A DNA stretch of 54,223 nucleotides from Halanaerobium saccharolyticum (GCF_003259895.1 NZ_QLME01000022.1:1-54223); one strand, 5' to 3'. Counted from the first letter of the stretch, positions 36,714 to 45,319 are shown. Numbers and translations are program-made. The notes: generated by a model not told the origin, from the sequence alone.

Positions 36714-38147
36714 ATGAGTAGAGATTTAAGTCTTTTAACTGATTTTTATCAATTAACTATGGCCCAGGGATACTGTAAAAAGGGCAAAACAGAAAAAGCA
36801 ATTTTTGACCTTTTTTACCGGGAAAATCCCTGTAATAATGGATATGCTGTTTATGCAGGTTTAGAACAGTTTGTTGAATTTGTGCAGGATTTAAAATTTA
36901 AAGAAGATGATATTCAATATTTAAGAAGTCAGGGATTTAATGAAACTTTTTTAGATTATTTGAGAAATTTTGAATTTACAGGGGATATTTATTCAGTGCC
37001 AGAAGGTAGTGTTGTTTTTCCGAATGAACCACTGCTTAAAGTAGAAGCCCCAATTTTACAGGCCCAGTTATTAGAAACTCCCCTTTTGAATTTTATTAAC
37101 CATCAGGCATTAATTGCTACTAAAGCAGCCAGAATAACTGAGGCAGCTCAGGGGAAAGATGTGCTGGAGTTTGGTCTGCGTCGGGCACATGGACCTGATG
37201 CAGGAATCTATGGAGCCCGGGCTGCAGTAATTGGTGGCTGTGCTGGAACTTCCAATGTTTTAACCGGTAAGAAATTTGGAGTTAAAGTAAGTGGTACTCA
37301 TGCTCACAGCTGGGTAATGAGTTTTGAAAGTGAATTAGAAGCTTTTCGGACCTATGCTGATAATTTTCCAAATAGTGCTATACTCTTAGTAGATACTTAT
37401 GATACTTTAAAATCAGGTGTTCCCAATGCGATTAAAGTTTTTAAGAAGATGAAAGAGAAAGGAATCGAATCAGATCTTTTTGGAATTAGACTTGATAGTG
37501 GAGATTTAGCCTATCTTTCTAAAGAAGCCAGAAAAATGCTTGATCAGGCAGGTCTGGAAGAGGCTGTGATAGTTGCTTCTAATAATCTTGATGAAAATAT
37601 TATTACATCACTAAATTTACAGGGAGCTCAGATTGATCTCTATGGTGTCGGAACTAAACTTATTACATCTTATGATTGTCCGGCCTTTGGTGCAGTATAT
37701 AAGATGAGCGAATATAACGGTCAGCCTAAAATAAAACTTTCTGATAATATTAAAAAGATGACTAATCCCGGTAATAAAAAATTATTAAGAATTTACGATA
37801 AAGATTCTGGCGAAATTAGAGCTGATTTAATTAGTCTGCAGCAGGAAGAAATTAGTGAAAATCAGGATTTAACTCTTTTTGATGCCAGAGATACCTGGAA
37901 AACTACCACTTTAAAAAAAGGTAATTATCGACTTAGAGAAATGATGAAACCAATTTTTAAAAATGGAAAACTGGTCTATGATTCTCCCTCCGTAGCTGAA
38001 ATTAAAGAGTATGTAGAGCAAGAAAAGGATAGTCTGGGAGAGGAATATAAGAGATTAACAAATCCTCATATTATGAAAGTAGATTTATCAGATCAATTAT
38101 TTAACTTAAAATCAAAACTAATAGAAAAAAATAAAATGGATAAGTAG
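36714..38147 (+). CDS. pncB: Nicotinate phosphoribosyltransferase
   Basis: The 477-residue enzyme belongs to the NAPRTase family. Recognisable segments are SLLTDFYQLTMAQGY at the N-terminus, EFGLRRAHGPDAGIYGARAA, the active-site SGTHAHSWVMSF and DSGDLAYLSK. It joins nicotinate and PRPP to make nicotinate mononucleotide for NAD salvage. ATG 36714 is the start. A small CTATGG/CCATAG hairpin (36566-36602) lies in the leader. Confidence 0.95.
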   Translation: MSRDLSLLTDFYQLTMAQGYCKKGKTEKAIFDLFYRENPCNNGYAVYAGLEQFVEFVQDLKFKEDDIQYLRSQGFNETFLDYLRNFEFTGDIYSVPEGSVVFPNEPLLKVEAPILQAQLLETPLLNFINHQALIATKAARITEAAQGKDVLEFGLRRAHGPDAGIYGARAAVIGGCAGTSNVLTGKKFGVKVSGTHAHSWVMSFESELEAFRTYADNFPNSAILLVDTYDTLKSGVPNAIKVFKKMKEKGIESDLFGIRLDSGDLAYLSKEARKMLDQAGLEEAVIVASNNLDENIITSLNLQGAQIDLYGVGTKLITSYDCPAFGAVYKMSEYNGQPKIKLSDNIKKMTNPGNKKLLRIYDKDSGEIRADLISLQQEEISENQDLTLFDARDTWKTTTLKKGNYRLREMMKPIFKNGKLVYDSPSVAEIKEYVEQEKDSLGEEYKRLTNPHIMKVDLSDQLFNLKSKLIEKNKMDK

Positions 38148-38184
38148 ATTTTACCTGGTAAAATAAAATGTTAGGGGGTAAATT

Positions 38185-39267
38185 ATGACGATTAGTAAAA
38201 AGGAAAGAGCAAAAGGTGCTTTGATGGGTGCGTTTATCGGAGAAGCTCTGGGTGTTGGCCCTCACTGGTATTATGATTTAGAAGAAATGCGCGCAGAATA
38301 TGGTGAATGGATAGATGATTATACAGAACCAAAATCTGATAGATATCATGGAGAACTGGAAGCAGGAGAAATATCACAGCCGGGAATTATATTAAAGATG
38401 ATGGCTGAACATTTAATTGAAAATGACGGTTATGATCAGGATGCTTTCTGTAAAATGATGGATCAAGATTTTTTGCCTGAAATTTCCGGAAAGGCGATGG
38501 CTGGTCCTGGAGGTTATACAAGTCAGTCAATGCGGCATCTCTGGCGGGCCAGAGTTGAAAAAGAACTGCCCTGGGATCAGGTAGCAGGTAATGCAGATAC
38601 AACTGAATCAATTGAAAGAAATATTGCTCAGGCTATTTTCTATGCTGATGATCTTGAGTCATTAAGTTTAAATATAACGGCAAATACTGCTCTTATTCAA
38701 TCTGACAATTTAATTGGATCTTTAACTGTGGCCTTCAGTTCAGTGCTGGCATTTTTGATCCAGGGGGAAAGCCTTGATCCAGAAATTTCCACTAAATTAA
38801 TGCAGGCTGTTGACCAGGGAAAGCTGCCTTTTCATAAGGTAACTTCGGGTGATTTAAATCAACCTCCCAAAAATAACATGGTTAAGGAGTCAGATCTTTA
38901 TGGTGAAGGAATGTTTGCATCTCCTGATGCTTTGCTTTCTCCGTCTTACATGGCTCGAGCAGCTCAGGATAAAGAAATAGTAATTGAACCAGCCTGGAAA
39001 GCCTCTATAGTTTATGGTATGCCCTGTGCTATTTACCATATGCTGCCTGCCGTTTATTATTTATCTGCAAGATTTAAAGATGATTTTGAAGCTGGAGTTC
39101 TGCATGCTTTAAATGGTGGAGGTCAGAATCAGGTAAGAACTATGCTGACAGGTGCTTTGATTGGAGCTCAAGTTGGATTTTCTAAAATTCCCAGAAGATT
39201 TATAAAGGGACTGCAGCAAAAAGACGAACTACTTGCTCTGAGTGATAAGCTGGCCAAAAAAGTATAG
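38185..39267 (+). CDS. ADP-ribosylglycohydrolase-family protein, divergent
   Basis: The 360-residue all-helical protein resembles DraG/ARH proteins: N-terminal GALMGAFIGEALGVG corresponds to the family GDALG motif, and C-terminal GGGQNQVRTMLTGALIGAQVG to the GGDTDT-AGALxGA motif. The acidic metal ligands of both motifs are changed (D to E, and DTDT to GQNQ), so canonical Mg-dependent removal of ADP-ribose is doubtful. It may bind or cleave another NAD-derived ligand; its place 37 bp after pncB points to NAD metabolism. AGGGGG precedes the ATG. Confidence 0.82.
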   Translation: MTISKKERAKGALMGAFIGEALGVGPHWYYDLEEMRAEYGEWIDDYTEPKSDRYHGELEAGEISQPGIILKMMAEHLIENDGYDQDAFCKMMDQDFLPEISGKAMAGPGGYTSQSMRHLWRARVEKELPWDQVAGNADTTESIERNIAQAIFYADDLESLSLNITANTALIQSDNLIGSLTVAFSSVLAFLIQGESLDPEISTKLMQAVDQGKLPFHKVTSGDLNQPPKNNMVKESDLYGEGMFASPDALLSPSYMARAAQDKEIVIEPAWKASIVYGMPCAIYHMLPAVYYLSARFKDDFEAGVLHALNGGGQNQVRTMLTGALIGAQVGFSKIPRRFIKGLQQKDELLALSDKLAKKV

Positions 39268-39327
39268 GAGATAGATTATCAATTTTAACAGATTACACAA
39301 AATGGATTATACAATTGTTTTTTAAAG

Positions 39328-39370
39328 AGCTGTTCTGTTTAATTAAGATCTTAACAGAACAGCTTTAATT
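39328..39370. terminator. Convergent terminator
   Basis: AGCTGTTCTGTT (39328-39339) and AACAGAACAGCT (39353-39364) form a perfect 12-bp stem between two convergent genes. A/T-rich flanks on both sides allow bidirectional use. Confidence 0.8.
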
Positions 39371-40253
39371 ATTTTCTATAGCTGCTAAATAACTTAAAGT
39401 ATTTGTGATATTGATCTTCAAAAATACTATTTTTTAAGTAAACAAAATTGAATTCTCTTTTGATATTAAAATCGATAATCTTCAAATCTGAGATGAGATT
39501 ATTAGCTAATTCTTTTTTTGCTGCTGCCTGATAGATAAAAGAAATTCCTCTATTCTTTGCAACCAGTTCTTTGATGGCATTAAGATTACCAATTTCTAAT
39601 TTGTTAGCAAAACTTTTTTGGCTTAAATTATTGGTATAAAGAATCTGCTCTAATATTTCACGGGTTCCTGATCCGTTTTCTCGTAAAATCAGACGTGAAT
39701 CCAACAAATCTTCCAGTCTAATTTTCTGCTGGCTGTATTTTGAGAGAGGGGAACAGATTCCAATAAACTTCTCATTACTGAAAAGCTGATAATCAAATTT
39801 AGACTTATCAAAAAAACCTTCTAAAAGAGCAAAATTTATTTCACCTGCTTTTAATTTATTGAGCAGAGTTTCTGTATTTTCAACCAGCATATCAAAGTTA
39901 AGCTCTGGATTTTTTTTCATAACCTGATTTAAAACATTCGGCATTACAAACTCACCGATTGTGAGAGTAGCTCCAAATTTAATGGTTTGAGTATTTGATT
40001 TTTTTTTGATAGTTTTTTCTATTTCCTTACTGTCTGCGGTCATTCTTTCGGTATATTTATATAATTTCTTTCCAGCTTCAGTGATCTCTAAACTTTTGCC
40101 GCTGTAATTAAATAACTTAACACCATAATGTTTTTCTAGATGTTGAATGTGTTGAGTTACAGTGGGTTGAGTAATATGAAGCTTAGATGCAGTCTTAGTA
40201 TAATTTTTAATTCTGCAGAGCTGCAGAAAAGTCTGATGTCTGAAATCTATCAT
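39369..40253 (-). CDS. LysR-family transcriptional regulator
   Basis: The 294-residue protein has an N-terminal winged helix (TASKLHITQPTVTQHIQHLE, about 20-39) and a periplasmic-binding-like effector domain (about 90-290). The effector domain resembles the CysB/CysL/YwfK branch, which responds to sulfur compounds. It is divergent from a YeiH-type exporter gene with a 105-bp AT-rich gap, the usual layout for a LysR regulator and its target. Confidence 0.92.
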   Translation of the reverse strand: MIDFRHQTFLQLCRIKNYTKTASKLHITQPTVTQHIQHLEKHYGVKLFNYSGKSLEITEAGKKLYKYTERMTADSKEIEKTIKKKSNTQTIKFGATLTIGEFVMPNVLNQVMKKNPELNFDMLVENTETLLNKLKAGEINFALLEGFFDKSKFDYQLFSNEKFIGICSPLSKYSQQKIRLEDLLDSRLILRENGSGTREILEQILYTNNLSQKSFANKLEIGNLNAIKELVAKNRGISFIYQAAAKKELANNLISDLKIIDFNIKREFNFVYLKNSIFEDQYHKYFKLFSSYRK

Positions 40254-40358
40254 TTTATCACCTATAATTTTAATTTATTGATTTATAAAATATTATAATT
40301 TCATTTTATCGTTAATTTATTATAAAATCAAGAATGAAATCAATAAGGAGGAGATAAA

Positions 40359-41378
40359 ATGACAGAGTCTAAAAATTATATAGCTGGAATTATCCTTACA
40401 ATTTTATTAGCTTTAACTGCTAAAGCAGTAAGTACGTATATACCAATGCATTTGATTAGTGCCAGTGTTTTTGCGCTGTTACTGGGGATGTTATTAAATC
40501 CGATTATTAAAGAACTAACTTTTTTCAACAGCGGAATTAAATTTGTTTCTAAAAAAATTCTAAAAACAGCAATTGTACTGATGGGGCTTACATTAAGTTT
40601 TTCTCAGGTTTTATCAGTTGGAGGTTATTCTTTAATTGTGATGACTTTTACCTTACTGACTGCCTTTGGGGGAGGTTATATATTTGGGCGTCTGTTTAAG
40701 ATGAACTGGAAACTTTCCAGTTTGATTTCTGCAGGTACTGGTGTCTGTGGAGGTTCAGCAATAGCTGCAGTGGCACCAACAATTGAAGCTCATAATAGTG
40801 ATATTGCATATGCGATTTCTGCGACTTTTATTTTTGATATATTAATGGTTATTCTTTTTCCGATAGCTGGTAGATATTTTGGGATGAGTGATCTAGGTTT
40901 CGGACTCTGGGCAGGTACAGCAGTTAACGATACATCCTCTGTAGTTGCTGCAGCTTATACATTTTCTGATGCAGCAGGTGCCTTTGCAGTAATTGTAAAA
41001 CTGACAAGAACTTTATCAATTGTTCCGATAGTAATGATTTTTTCTTATATAAATGCTAGAGAAAATAAGAGGCTGGGTAAAAAATCTAACAAATCAGCTA
41101 AAGTGATTAAGATTAAAAACATTTTTCCCTATTTTATTCTGCTTTTTTTAATGATGGTTGCGGTTAAAAGCACAGGTATTGTTTCATCTGATTTAAGCAG
41201 TAATATTGCTGCTGTTTCAAAATTTATGATGGTAATGGCTCTAGGTGCAATTGGCTTAAAAACAAATTTTAAGGAAATTTCTGATTCTGGTATCAAACCA
41301 TTATTACACGGTCTTATAATTTCAACACTGGTAGTAATAGTTTCCTTTACGGTCCAGCTTTTTATCGGTCAGTTTTAA
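40359..41378 (+). CDS. YeiH/UPF0324 family membrane transporter
   Basis: The 339-residue protein has about ten membrane helices. The family signatures AGTGVCGGSAIAAVAP and WAGTAVNDTSSVVAA are clear. Members are called putative sulfate or sulfite exporters, but few are tested. It is divergent from a LysR regulator. AAGGAGGAG precedes the ATG. Confidence 0.92.
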   Translation: MTESKNYIAGIILTILLALTAKAVSTYIPMHLISASVFALLLGMLLNPIIKELTFFNSGIKFVSKKILKTAIVLMGLTLSFSQVLSVGGYSLIVMTFTLLTAFGGGYIFGRLFKMNWKLSSLISAGTGVCGGSAIAAVAPTIEAHNSDIAYAISATFIFDILMVILFPIAGRYFGMSDLGFGLWAGTAVNDTSSVVAAAYTFSDAAGAFAVIVKLTRTLSIVPIVMIFSYINARENKRLGKKSNKSAKVIKIKNIFPYFILLFLMMVAVKSTGIVSSDLSSNIAAVSKFMMVMALGAIGLKTNFKEISDSGIKPLLHGLIISTLVVIVSFTVQLFIGQF

Positions 41379-41435
41379 GCATTTAATTTTAGCAGTTTAT
41401 ATGTTAAGCTTAAGCTAAAGGAAGTGATTATTAAT

Positions 41436-42422
41436 ATGGAAAACATAAAATTTAAAGCACTCGAAGTCAGCGAAGTTGAAGGCGAATTTAAAAGAAAAAT
41501 TATAGAAAAAGAAATTAGTGATTTACCCGAAGGTGATCTGATAATCAACGTTAAATACTCTTCTTTAAATTACAAGGATGCTCTTTCTTCAAATGGTAAT
41601 AAAGGGGTTACCAGAGAATATCCCCATACTCCAGGTGTTGATGCGGCAGGCATAGTTGTGGAAGATCAGAGTGGGACTTATAGCAAAGGTGATGAGGTCA
41701 TAGTTACTGGTTATGATTTAGGAATGAATACTGATGGTGGATTAGAAGAATATATTCGAATACCGGCAGAATGGGCTGTGAAATTACCGGAGAATTTATC
41801 TTTAAGAGAAAGTATGATTTATGGTACAGCTGGTTTTACAGCTGCTCTTTCAGTTTATAAACTCAGAGAGGCAGATATTGATCAAGGTAATATTTTAGTT
41901 ACTGGTGCTTCGGGAGGGGTTGGCAGCTTTGCCTCTGCTATTTTAGCAAAGTTAGATTATAATGTTACAGCTGCTACTGGTAAAACTGAAGCAAAGGCTT
42001 ATTTTAATAATTTGGGAGTTCATAATATTATTGACAGGAAAGAAGTTGATGATGATTCTGGAAAAATGCTCTTAAAAGAAAAATGGGATGGAGTAATTGA
42101 TACTGTAGGTGGAAATATGCTGTCTACTGCTATTAAATCAACCAGCTATGATGGAGCTGTAACCTGCTGTGGAAATATAGCCTCTGCAAAATTGAATCTA
42201 AATGTTTATCCCTTTATCTTGAGAGGTGTCAGCCTGATCGGTATAGATTCAGTTCAGTGTAAGAGAAATTTAAGGGAAGAAGTCTGGCAAAAAATTGCTT
42301 CTGACTGGAAGCTTGATCAAATTGATGAATTTTCAAAAGAAATTGGTTTAGACGGCTTAGATGAACAGATTGAAACAATGCTGGCAGGAAATTCTAAAGG
42401 AAGAATTCTTGTTAAATTATAA
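41436..42422 (+). CDS. AcuI/YhdH-type quinone/acrylyl-CoA reductase
   Basis: The 328-residue zinc-free MDR enzyme has nucleotide motif TGASGGVGSFASAIL. N-terminal SSLNYKDALSSNG and TPGVDAAG are typical of YhdH/AcuI, which reduces acryloyl-CoA with NADPH. ATG 41436 has AAGGAAGTGAT upstream, favouring it over GTG 41424. It lies 57 bp after the YeiH gene, and the two may share the LysR control. Confidence 0.9.
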   Translation: MENIKFKALEVSEVEGEFKRKIIEKEISDLPEGDLIINVKYSSLNYKDALSSNGNKGVTREYPHTPGVDAAGIVVEDQSGTYSKGDEVIVTGYDLGMNTDGGLEEYIRIPAEWAVKLPENLSLRESMIYGTAGFTAALSVYKLREADIDQGNILVTGASGGVGSFASAILAKLDYNVTAATGKTEAKAYFNNLGVHNIIDRKEVDDDSGKMLLKEKWDGVIDTVGGNMLSTAIKSTSYDGAVTCCGNIASAKLNLNVYPFILRGVSLIGIDSVQCKRNLREEVWQKIASDWKLDQIDEFSKEIGLDGLDEQIETMLAGNSKGRILVKL

Positions 42423-42450
42423 ATTAAGATAAACTTAATAATCAATTTTA

Positions 42451-42484
42451 AAAGAGTGGCTGCATCAACAGCTGCTCTTTTTTA
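42451..42484 (+). terminator. Terminator after the AcuI-type gene
   Basis: AAAGAGTGGCTG (42451-42462) pairs with CAGCTGCTCTTT (42469-42480) apart from an internal mismatch, followed by T's. Confidence 0.82.
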
Positions 42485-42608
42485 TTGAAATAATTATATA
42501 ATCATTTTAAAAAATTCATATTCTCTTCATATTTATATTCTATAATAAACTTAGATTAGAATTGAGAAGACAGCAATTGTTTAATATCTAACAATTACGA
42601 TATTGTTA

Positions 42609-42663
42609 TTGACAGGAACAATCCTGAGTGTTATACTATGTTTAAGATACCTAATAGGGGTAT
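42609..42663 (+). promoter_or_regulatory. Copper-responsive promoter with CsoR-like operator (copy 3)
   Basis: TTGACA (42609-42614), a 17-bp spacer and TATACT (42632-42637) are followed by the operator ATACCTAATAGGGGTAT (42647-42663). The 23 bases ending just before the operator match the promoter at 6197-6221 nearly base for base, although the loci are 36 kb apart. It places the DUF305 operon in the same regulon as copB and copZ. Confidence 0.82.
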
Positions 42664-42702
42664 ATTTGGGGATGAATTTGAGTTTCAAAGGAGGCCAATT
42701 TA

Positions 42703-43263
42703 ATGAAAAAATATTTAATTATTACTTTAATTATTTTAACAATTATTGCTGCAGGAGCTAATTTAACTTTTGCTCAACCCGGTCCAGGAATGATGGGACC
42801 CGGGATGATGGGTCCTGGAATGATGGAATCAGTTGACAGTGAATATGAATTTTTAGTTAAAATGATACCTCACCATGAGGAAGCAGTTGCTAATGCAGAA
42901 ATTTTAAGAGAAAATACTAATAGAGATAGAATGAGGAAATTTGCTGAAGATATTATAGAAGTCCAGACTCAGGAAATTGAAGAGATGGAAAAATATCTGG
43001 CTGAATGGTATCCAGATAGAAGCAATAATTATCAGTATCAACCAATGATGGGGAATTACGAAGGTTTAGCTGGAGAAGAACTTGATCGCGCTTTTTTAGA
43101 AGATATGATTTTTCATCACATGGGAGCAGTAATGATGTCACAGCAGTTAATTGTTCAGGGACTGGATGAACATCGCGAAGTATATTTACTTGCTCAAAGT
43201 ATTAGAGATAGTCAGCGCGAAGAAATCTTTATGATGAGAGACTGGTTAAATAACTGGTATTAG
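42703..43263 (+). CDS. Secreted DUF305 protein, copper-linked
   Basis: The 186-residue protein has a signal peptide (about 1-24), a Met/Gly/Pro repeat (GPGMMGPGMMGPGMM, about 27-41), and two DUF305 motifs: MIPHHEEAV (H57-H58) and MIFHHMGAVMMSQ. DUF305 is a ferritin-like helical family often found with copper resistance genes; Met-rich and His-His motifs suit Cu(I) binding outside the cell. AAGGAGG precedes the ATG. It is the first gene after copper promoter copy 3. Confidence 0.9.
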   Translation: MKKYLIITLIILTIIAAGANLTFAQPGPGMMGPGMMGPGMMESVDSEYEFLVKMIPHHEEAVANAEILRENTNRDRMRKFAEDIIEVQTQEIEEMEKYLAEWYPDRSNNYQYQPMMGNYEGLAGEELDRAFLEDMIFHHMGAVMMSQQLIVQGLDEHREVYLLAQSIRDSQREEIFMMRDWLNNWY

Positions 43264-43312
43264 TAAATATTGATATTACTAAATAAAATTTTTTAAAAGA
43301 GGGGGAATTATT

Positions 43313-43624
43313 ATGATGGGTTTTGGCCCTGGAATGATGGGTGGAGGATTTTCGTTTATTTTCTGGATAGTAATTATTGGAGTTGTTTACTACTTTTTTA
43401 AAGAATATAATAGAAATAACCACCACAGAAAGGACAATCGTAGACACGGTGATCACAGATCGGGTGGCCCGGGTTATAAAGATCGAAGCCGATTTGATAA
43501 TGGGAAAATAATTGAACATCAACAGAATGGAAAAAGTGCTGAGGAAATAGCAAGACAGCGCTATGCAAAAGGTGAAATTTCAAAAGAAGAATTAAGAGAA
43601 ATTCTGGATAATTTAAACAACTAA
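43313..43624 (+). CDS. SHOCT-domain membrane protein
   Basis: The 103-residue protein starts with a Met/Gly-rich segment (GFGPGMMGGGF), then one membrane helix (about 14-31), then a His/Arg-rich linker. It ends with a SHOCT domain (ARQRYAKGEISKEELREIL). SHOCT ends are short oligomerisation tails common in membrane stress proteins. The Met/His content fits copper binding. GAGGGGG precedes the ATG. Confidence 0.88.
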   Translation: MMGFGPGMMGGGFSFIFWIVIIGVVYYFFKEYNRNNHHRKDNRRHGDHRSGGPGYKDRSRFDNGKIIEHQQNGKSAEEIARQRYAKGEISKEELREILDNLNN

Positions 43625-43666
43625 CTCTAAGATAAATGATATTAAAAAATTTAAAGGGGGAAAATC

Positions 43667-44056
43667 ATGAGTGAATATGGAATCCAAAGAACAGTTAAAC
43701 TTTCTTATCAGGAAACCATTGATAAGGCAAAAGAAGAACTAAAAAAGGAAGGTTTTGGGGTTCTAACTGAGCTTGACATGAAAAAAATATTTAAAGAAAA
43801 GCTGGATAAAGAGATGAATAATTATATAATACTTGAAGCCTGTAATCCTGCTTTTGCCTTTGAAGGAATAGCAGAAGAGCCTGGGCTCGGTCTTTTACTT
43901 CCCTGTAATGTGATAGTTTATGAAACTGAGAATCAGGAAGTTAAAGTAGCAGCGGTTGACCCCGAAAAAGCACTTGGAATGTCAGCAAACAAAAGAGTAA
44001 ATGAAATTGCACAGGAAATTAAAGCACGGTTAGAACGAGTTATAGAGAATGTTTAA
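43667..44056 (+). CDS. DUF302 protein
   Basis: The 129-residue cytoplasmic protein has DUF302 signatures KLSYQETIDKAKEELKKEGFGVLTELDMK, split here as KLSYQETIDKAKEELKKEG and FGVLTELDMKKIFKEK, then IILEACNPAFAFEGI, GLLLPCNVIVYE and AVDPEKALG. DUF302 proteins recur near copper and heavy-metal genes, but the function is unknown. Cysteines in EACNP and LPCNV are the family-conserved ones. AAGGGGG precedes the ATG. It is the third gene of the copper-controlled operon. Confidence 0.9.
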   Translation: MSEYGIQRTVKLSYQETIDKAKEELKKEGFGVLTELDMKKIFKEKLDKEMNNYIILEACNPAFAFEGIAEEPGLGLLLPCNVIVYETENQEVKVAAVDPEKALGMSANKRVNEIAQEIKARLERVIENV

Positions 44057-44089
44057 ATATTATAAATTCAATAATTATGCTTCAAAAAT

Positions 44090-44118
44090 TTGACAAAGTG
44101 AAAATTAAGTGATAATCT
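44090..44118 (+). promoter_or_regulatory. Promoter of the SAM riboswitch transcript
   Basis: TTGACA (44090-44095), a 17-bp spacer and TAATCT (44113-44118) lie about 50 bp before the riboswitch. Confidence 0.65.
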
Positions 44119-44167
44119 ATATAATCAAATAATAGTAAAATTGAAATTCAATTAAAATTTAATAATT

Positions 44168-44275
44168 CATCAAGAGTGGTGGAGGGACTGGCCCTTTGAA
44201 ACCCGGCAACCTACCTATAAGGTAAGGTGCTAAATCCTGCATTTCAAAGAAATGATAGATGAGAGGAATTTAAAA
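44168..44275 (+). ncRNA. SAM-I (S-box) riboswitch
   Basis: Classic S-box blocks are present: ATCAAGAGTGGTGGAGGGA (44168-44186), CTGGCCC, TGAAACCCGGCAACC (44198-44212), AAGGTGCTAAATCC and GATGAGAGG (the 3' strand of P1, about 44258-44266). It binds S-adenosylmethionine and turns off methionine genes. Two intrinsic terminators follow before metQ. Confidence 0.95.
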
Positions 44276-44276
44276 G

Positions 44277-44338
44277 CCCTCTCACGAGGGTTTATTTTTT
44301 TACCACTTTTGCAGTTATTAATGTAGAAGTGGTTTTTT
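44277..44338 (+). terminator. Tandem terminators downstream of the SAM riboswitch
   Basis: The first terminator is CCCTC (44277-44281), GAGGG (44286-44290) and a T-rich tail. The second is ACCACTT (44302-44308), AAGTGGT (44327-44333) and six T. The first is the normal riboswitch platform; the second is an extra stop. Confidence 0.85.
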
Positions 44339-44503
44339 GTTTTCAAGTAGATTATAATTGATTTTTGTTGGCACTAATATTTGCGCAAACTAATTCTATA
44401 AGGGGAGGTGATAAGTTTAAGCGGTGGATCAGACTGAAGATTATTGATTGAGAATTAAAAAATAAATTTAAAATATTTTAAAAAAGTAGAGGAGAATTTA
44501 ATT

Positions 44504-45319
44504 ATGAAAAAAACAATAAAATCAATTTTTATTAGCAGTGGAGTAGTTTTAGCAGTGACTTTATACTTGTTTTTAGCAGCAAATACAGCAGTGGCGGCAG
44601 ATCCAGTTTTAAAAGTTGGGGCAACTGCTGGCCCGTTTGCTCAGATTCTGGAGGCTGTAAAACCCGTTTTAGCAGAAGATGGTGTCGAACTGGAAATTAT
44701 TGAATTTAGTGATTATGTAACTCCCAATTTAGCACTTGAAGATGGTAGTTTAGATGCAAATACATTTCAGCATATTCCTTATTTTGAACGCTTTACATCA
44801 GATCGTGATTTAGATTTAGTTTCAGTCGCCAAAACTATTATTATCCCAATTGCAATTTATTCTGATAAATACGAATCATTGAGTGAGTTACCGGCTGGTT
44901 CTACAATAGCAATTCCCAATGATCCAACAAATGGCGGCAGAGCCTTACTATTATTTGAAAAAGCAGGACTAATCGAATTAGATGAGTCAGCAGGAATATC
45001 AGCTACTATTATGGATATTACTTCTAATCCTAAAAATCTGGAATTCCATGAGGTTGAGGCTGCACAAACAGCGAGAGTCATCCCAGATGTAGCAGCAGCG
45101 GCAGTTAACTCCAATTATGCACTGGAATTAGGCATGAACCCCAGAGAAGATTCGATCTATATTGAAGATGAAGATTCACCTTATGTCTGCATAGTGGCAG
45201 TAAGACCTGAGGATAAAAATGATCCCTTAATTGAAAAATTCATAGCTGCCTATCAGTCTGAAACAGTAAGGAATTTCATTAACGAAAAATTTAATGGTTC
45301 TGTGATACCTGCCTTTTAG
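44504..45319 (+). CDS. metQ: MetQ-like methionine-binding protein
   Basis: The 271-residue NlpA/MetQ-family solute-binding protein has a signal peptide ending near AVA-AD (residue 31). Signatures are LKVGATAGPFAQILE, LANEDGSLDANTFQH-like sequence (LEDGSLDANTFQHIPYF), IPNDPTNGGRALLLFEKAG and AAVNSNYALE. Unlike most MetQ proteins it has no lipobox Cys, so it may be freely secreted or held by an uncleaved helix. No MetN or MetI gene follows. The S-box upstream supports a methionine-type ligand. AGAGGAG precedes the ATG. Confidence 0.88.
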   Translation: MKKTIKSIFISSGVVLAVTLYLFLAANTAVAADPVLKVGATAGPFAQILEAVKPVLAEDGVELEIIEFSDYVTPNLALEDGSLDANTFQHIPYFERFTSDRDLDLVSVAKTIIIPIAIYSDKYESLSELPAGSTIAIPNDPTNGGRALLLFEKAGLIELDESAGISATIMDITSNPKNLEFHEVEAAQTARVIPDVAAAAVNSNYALELGMNPREDSIYIEDEDSPYVCIVAVRPEDKNDPLIEKFIAAYQSETVRNFINEKFNGSVIPAF

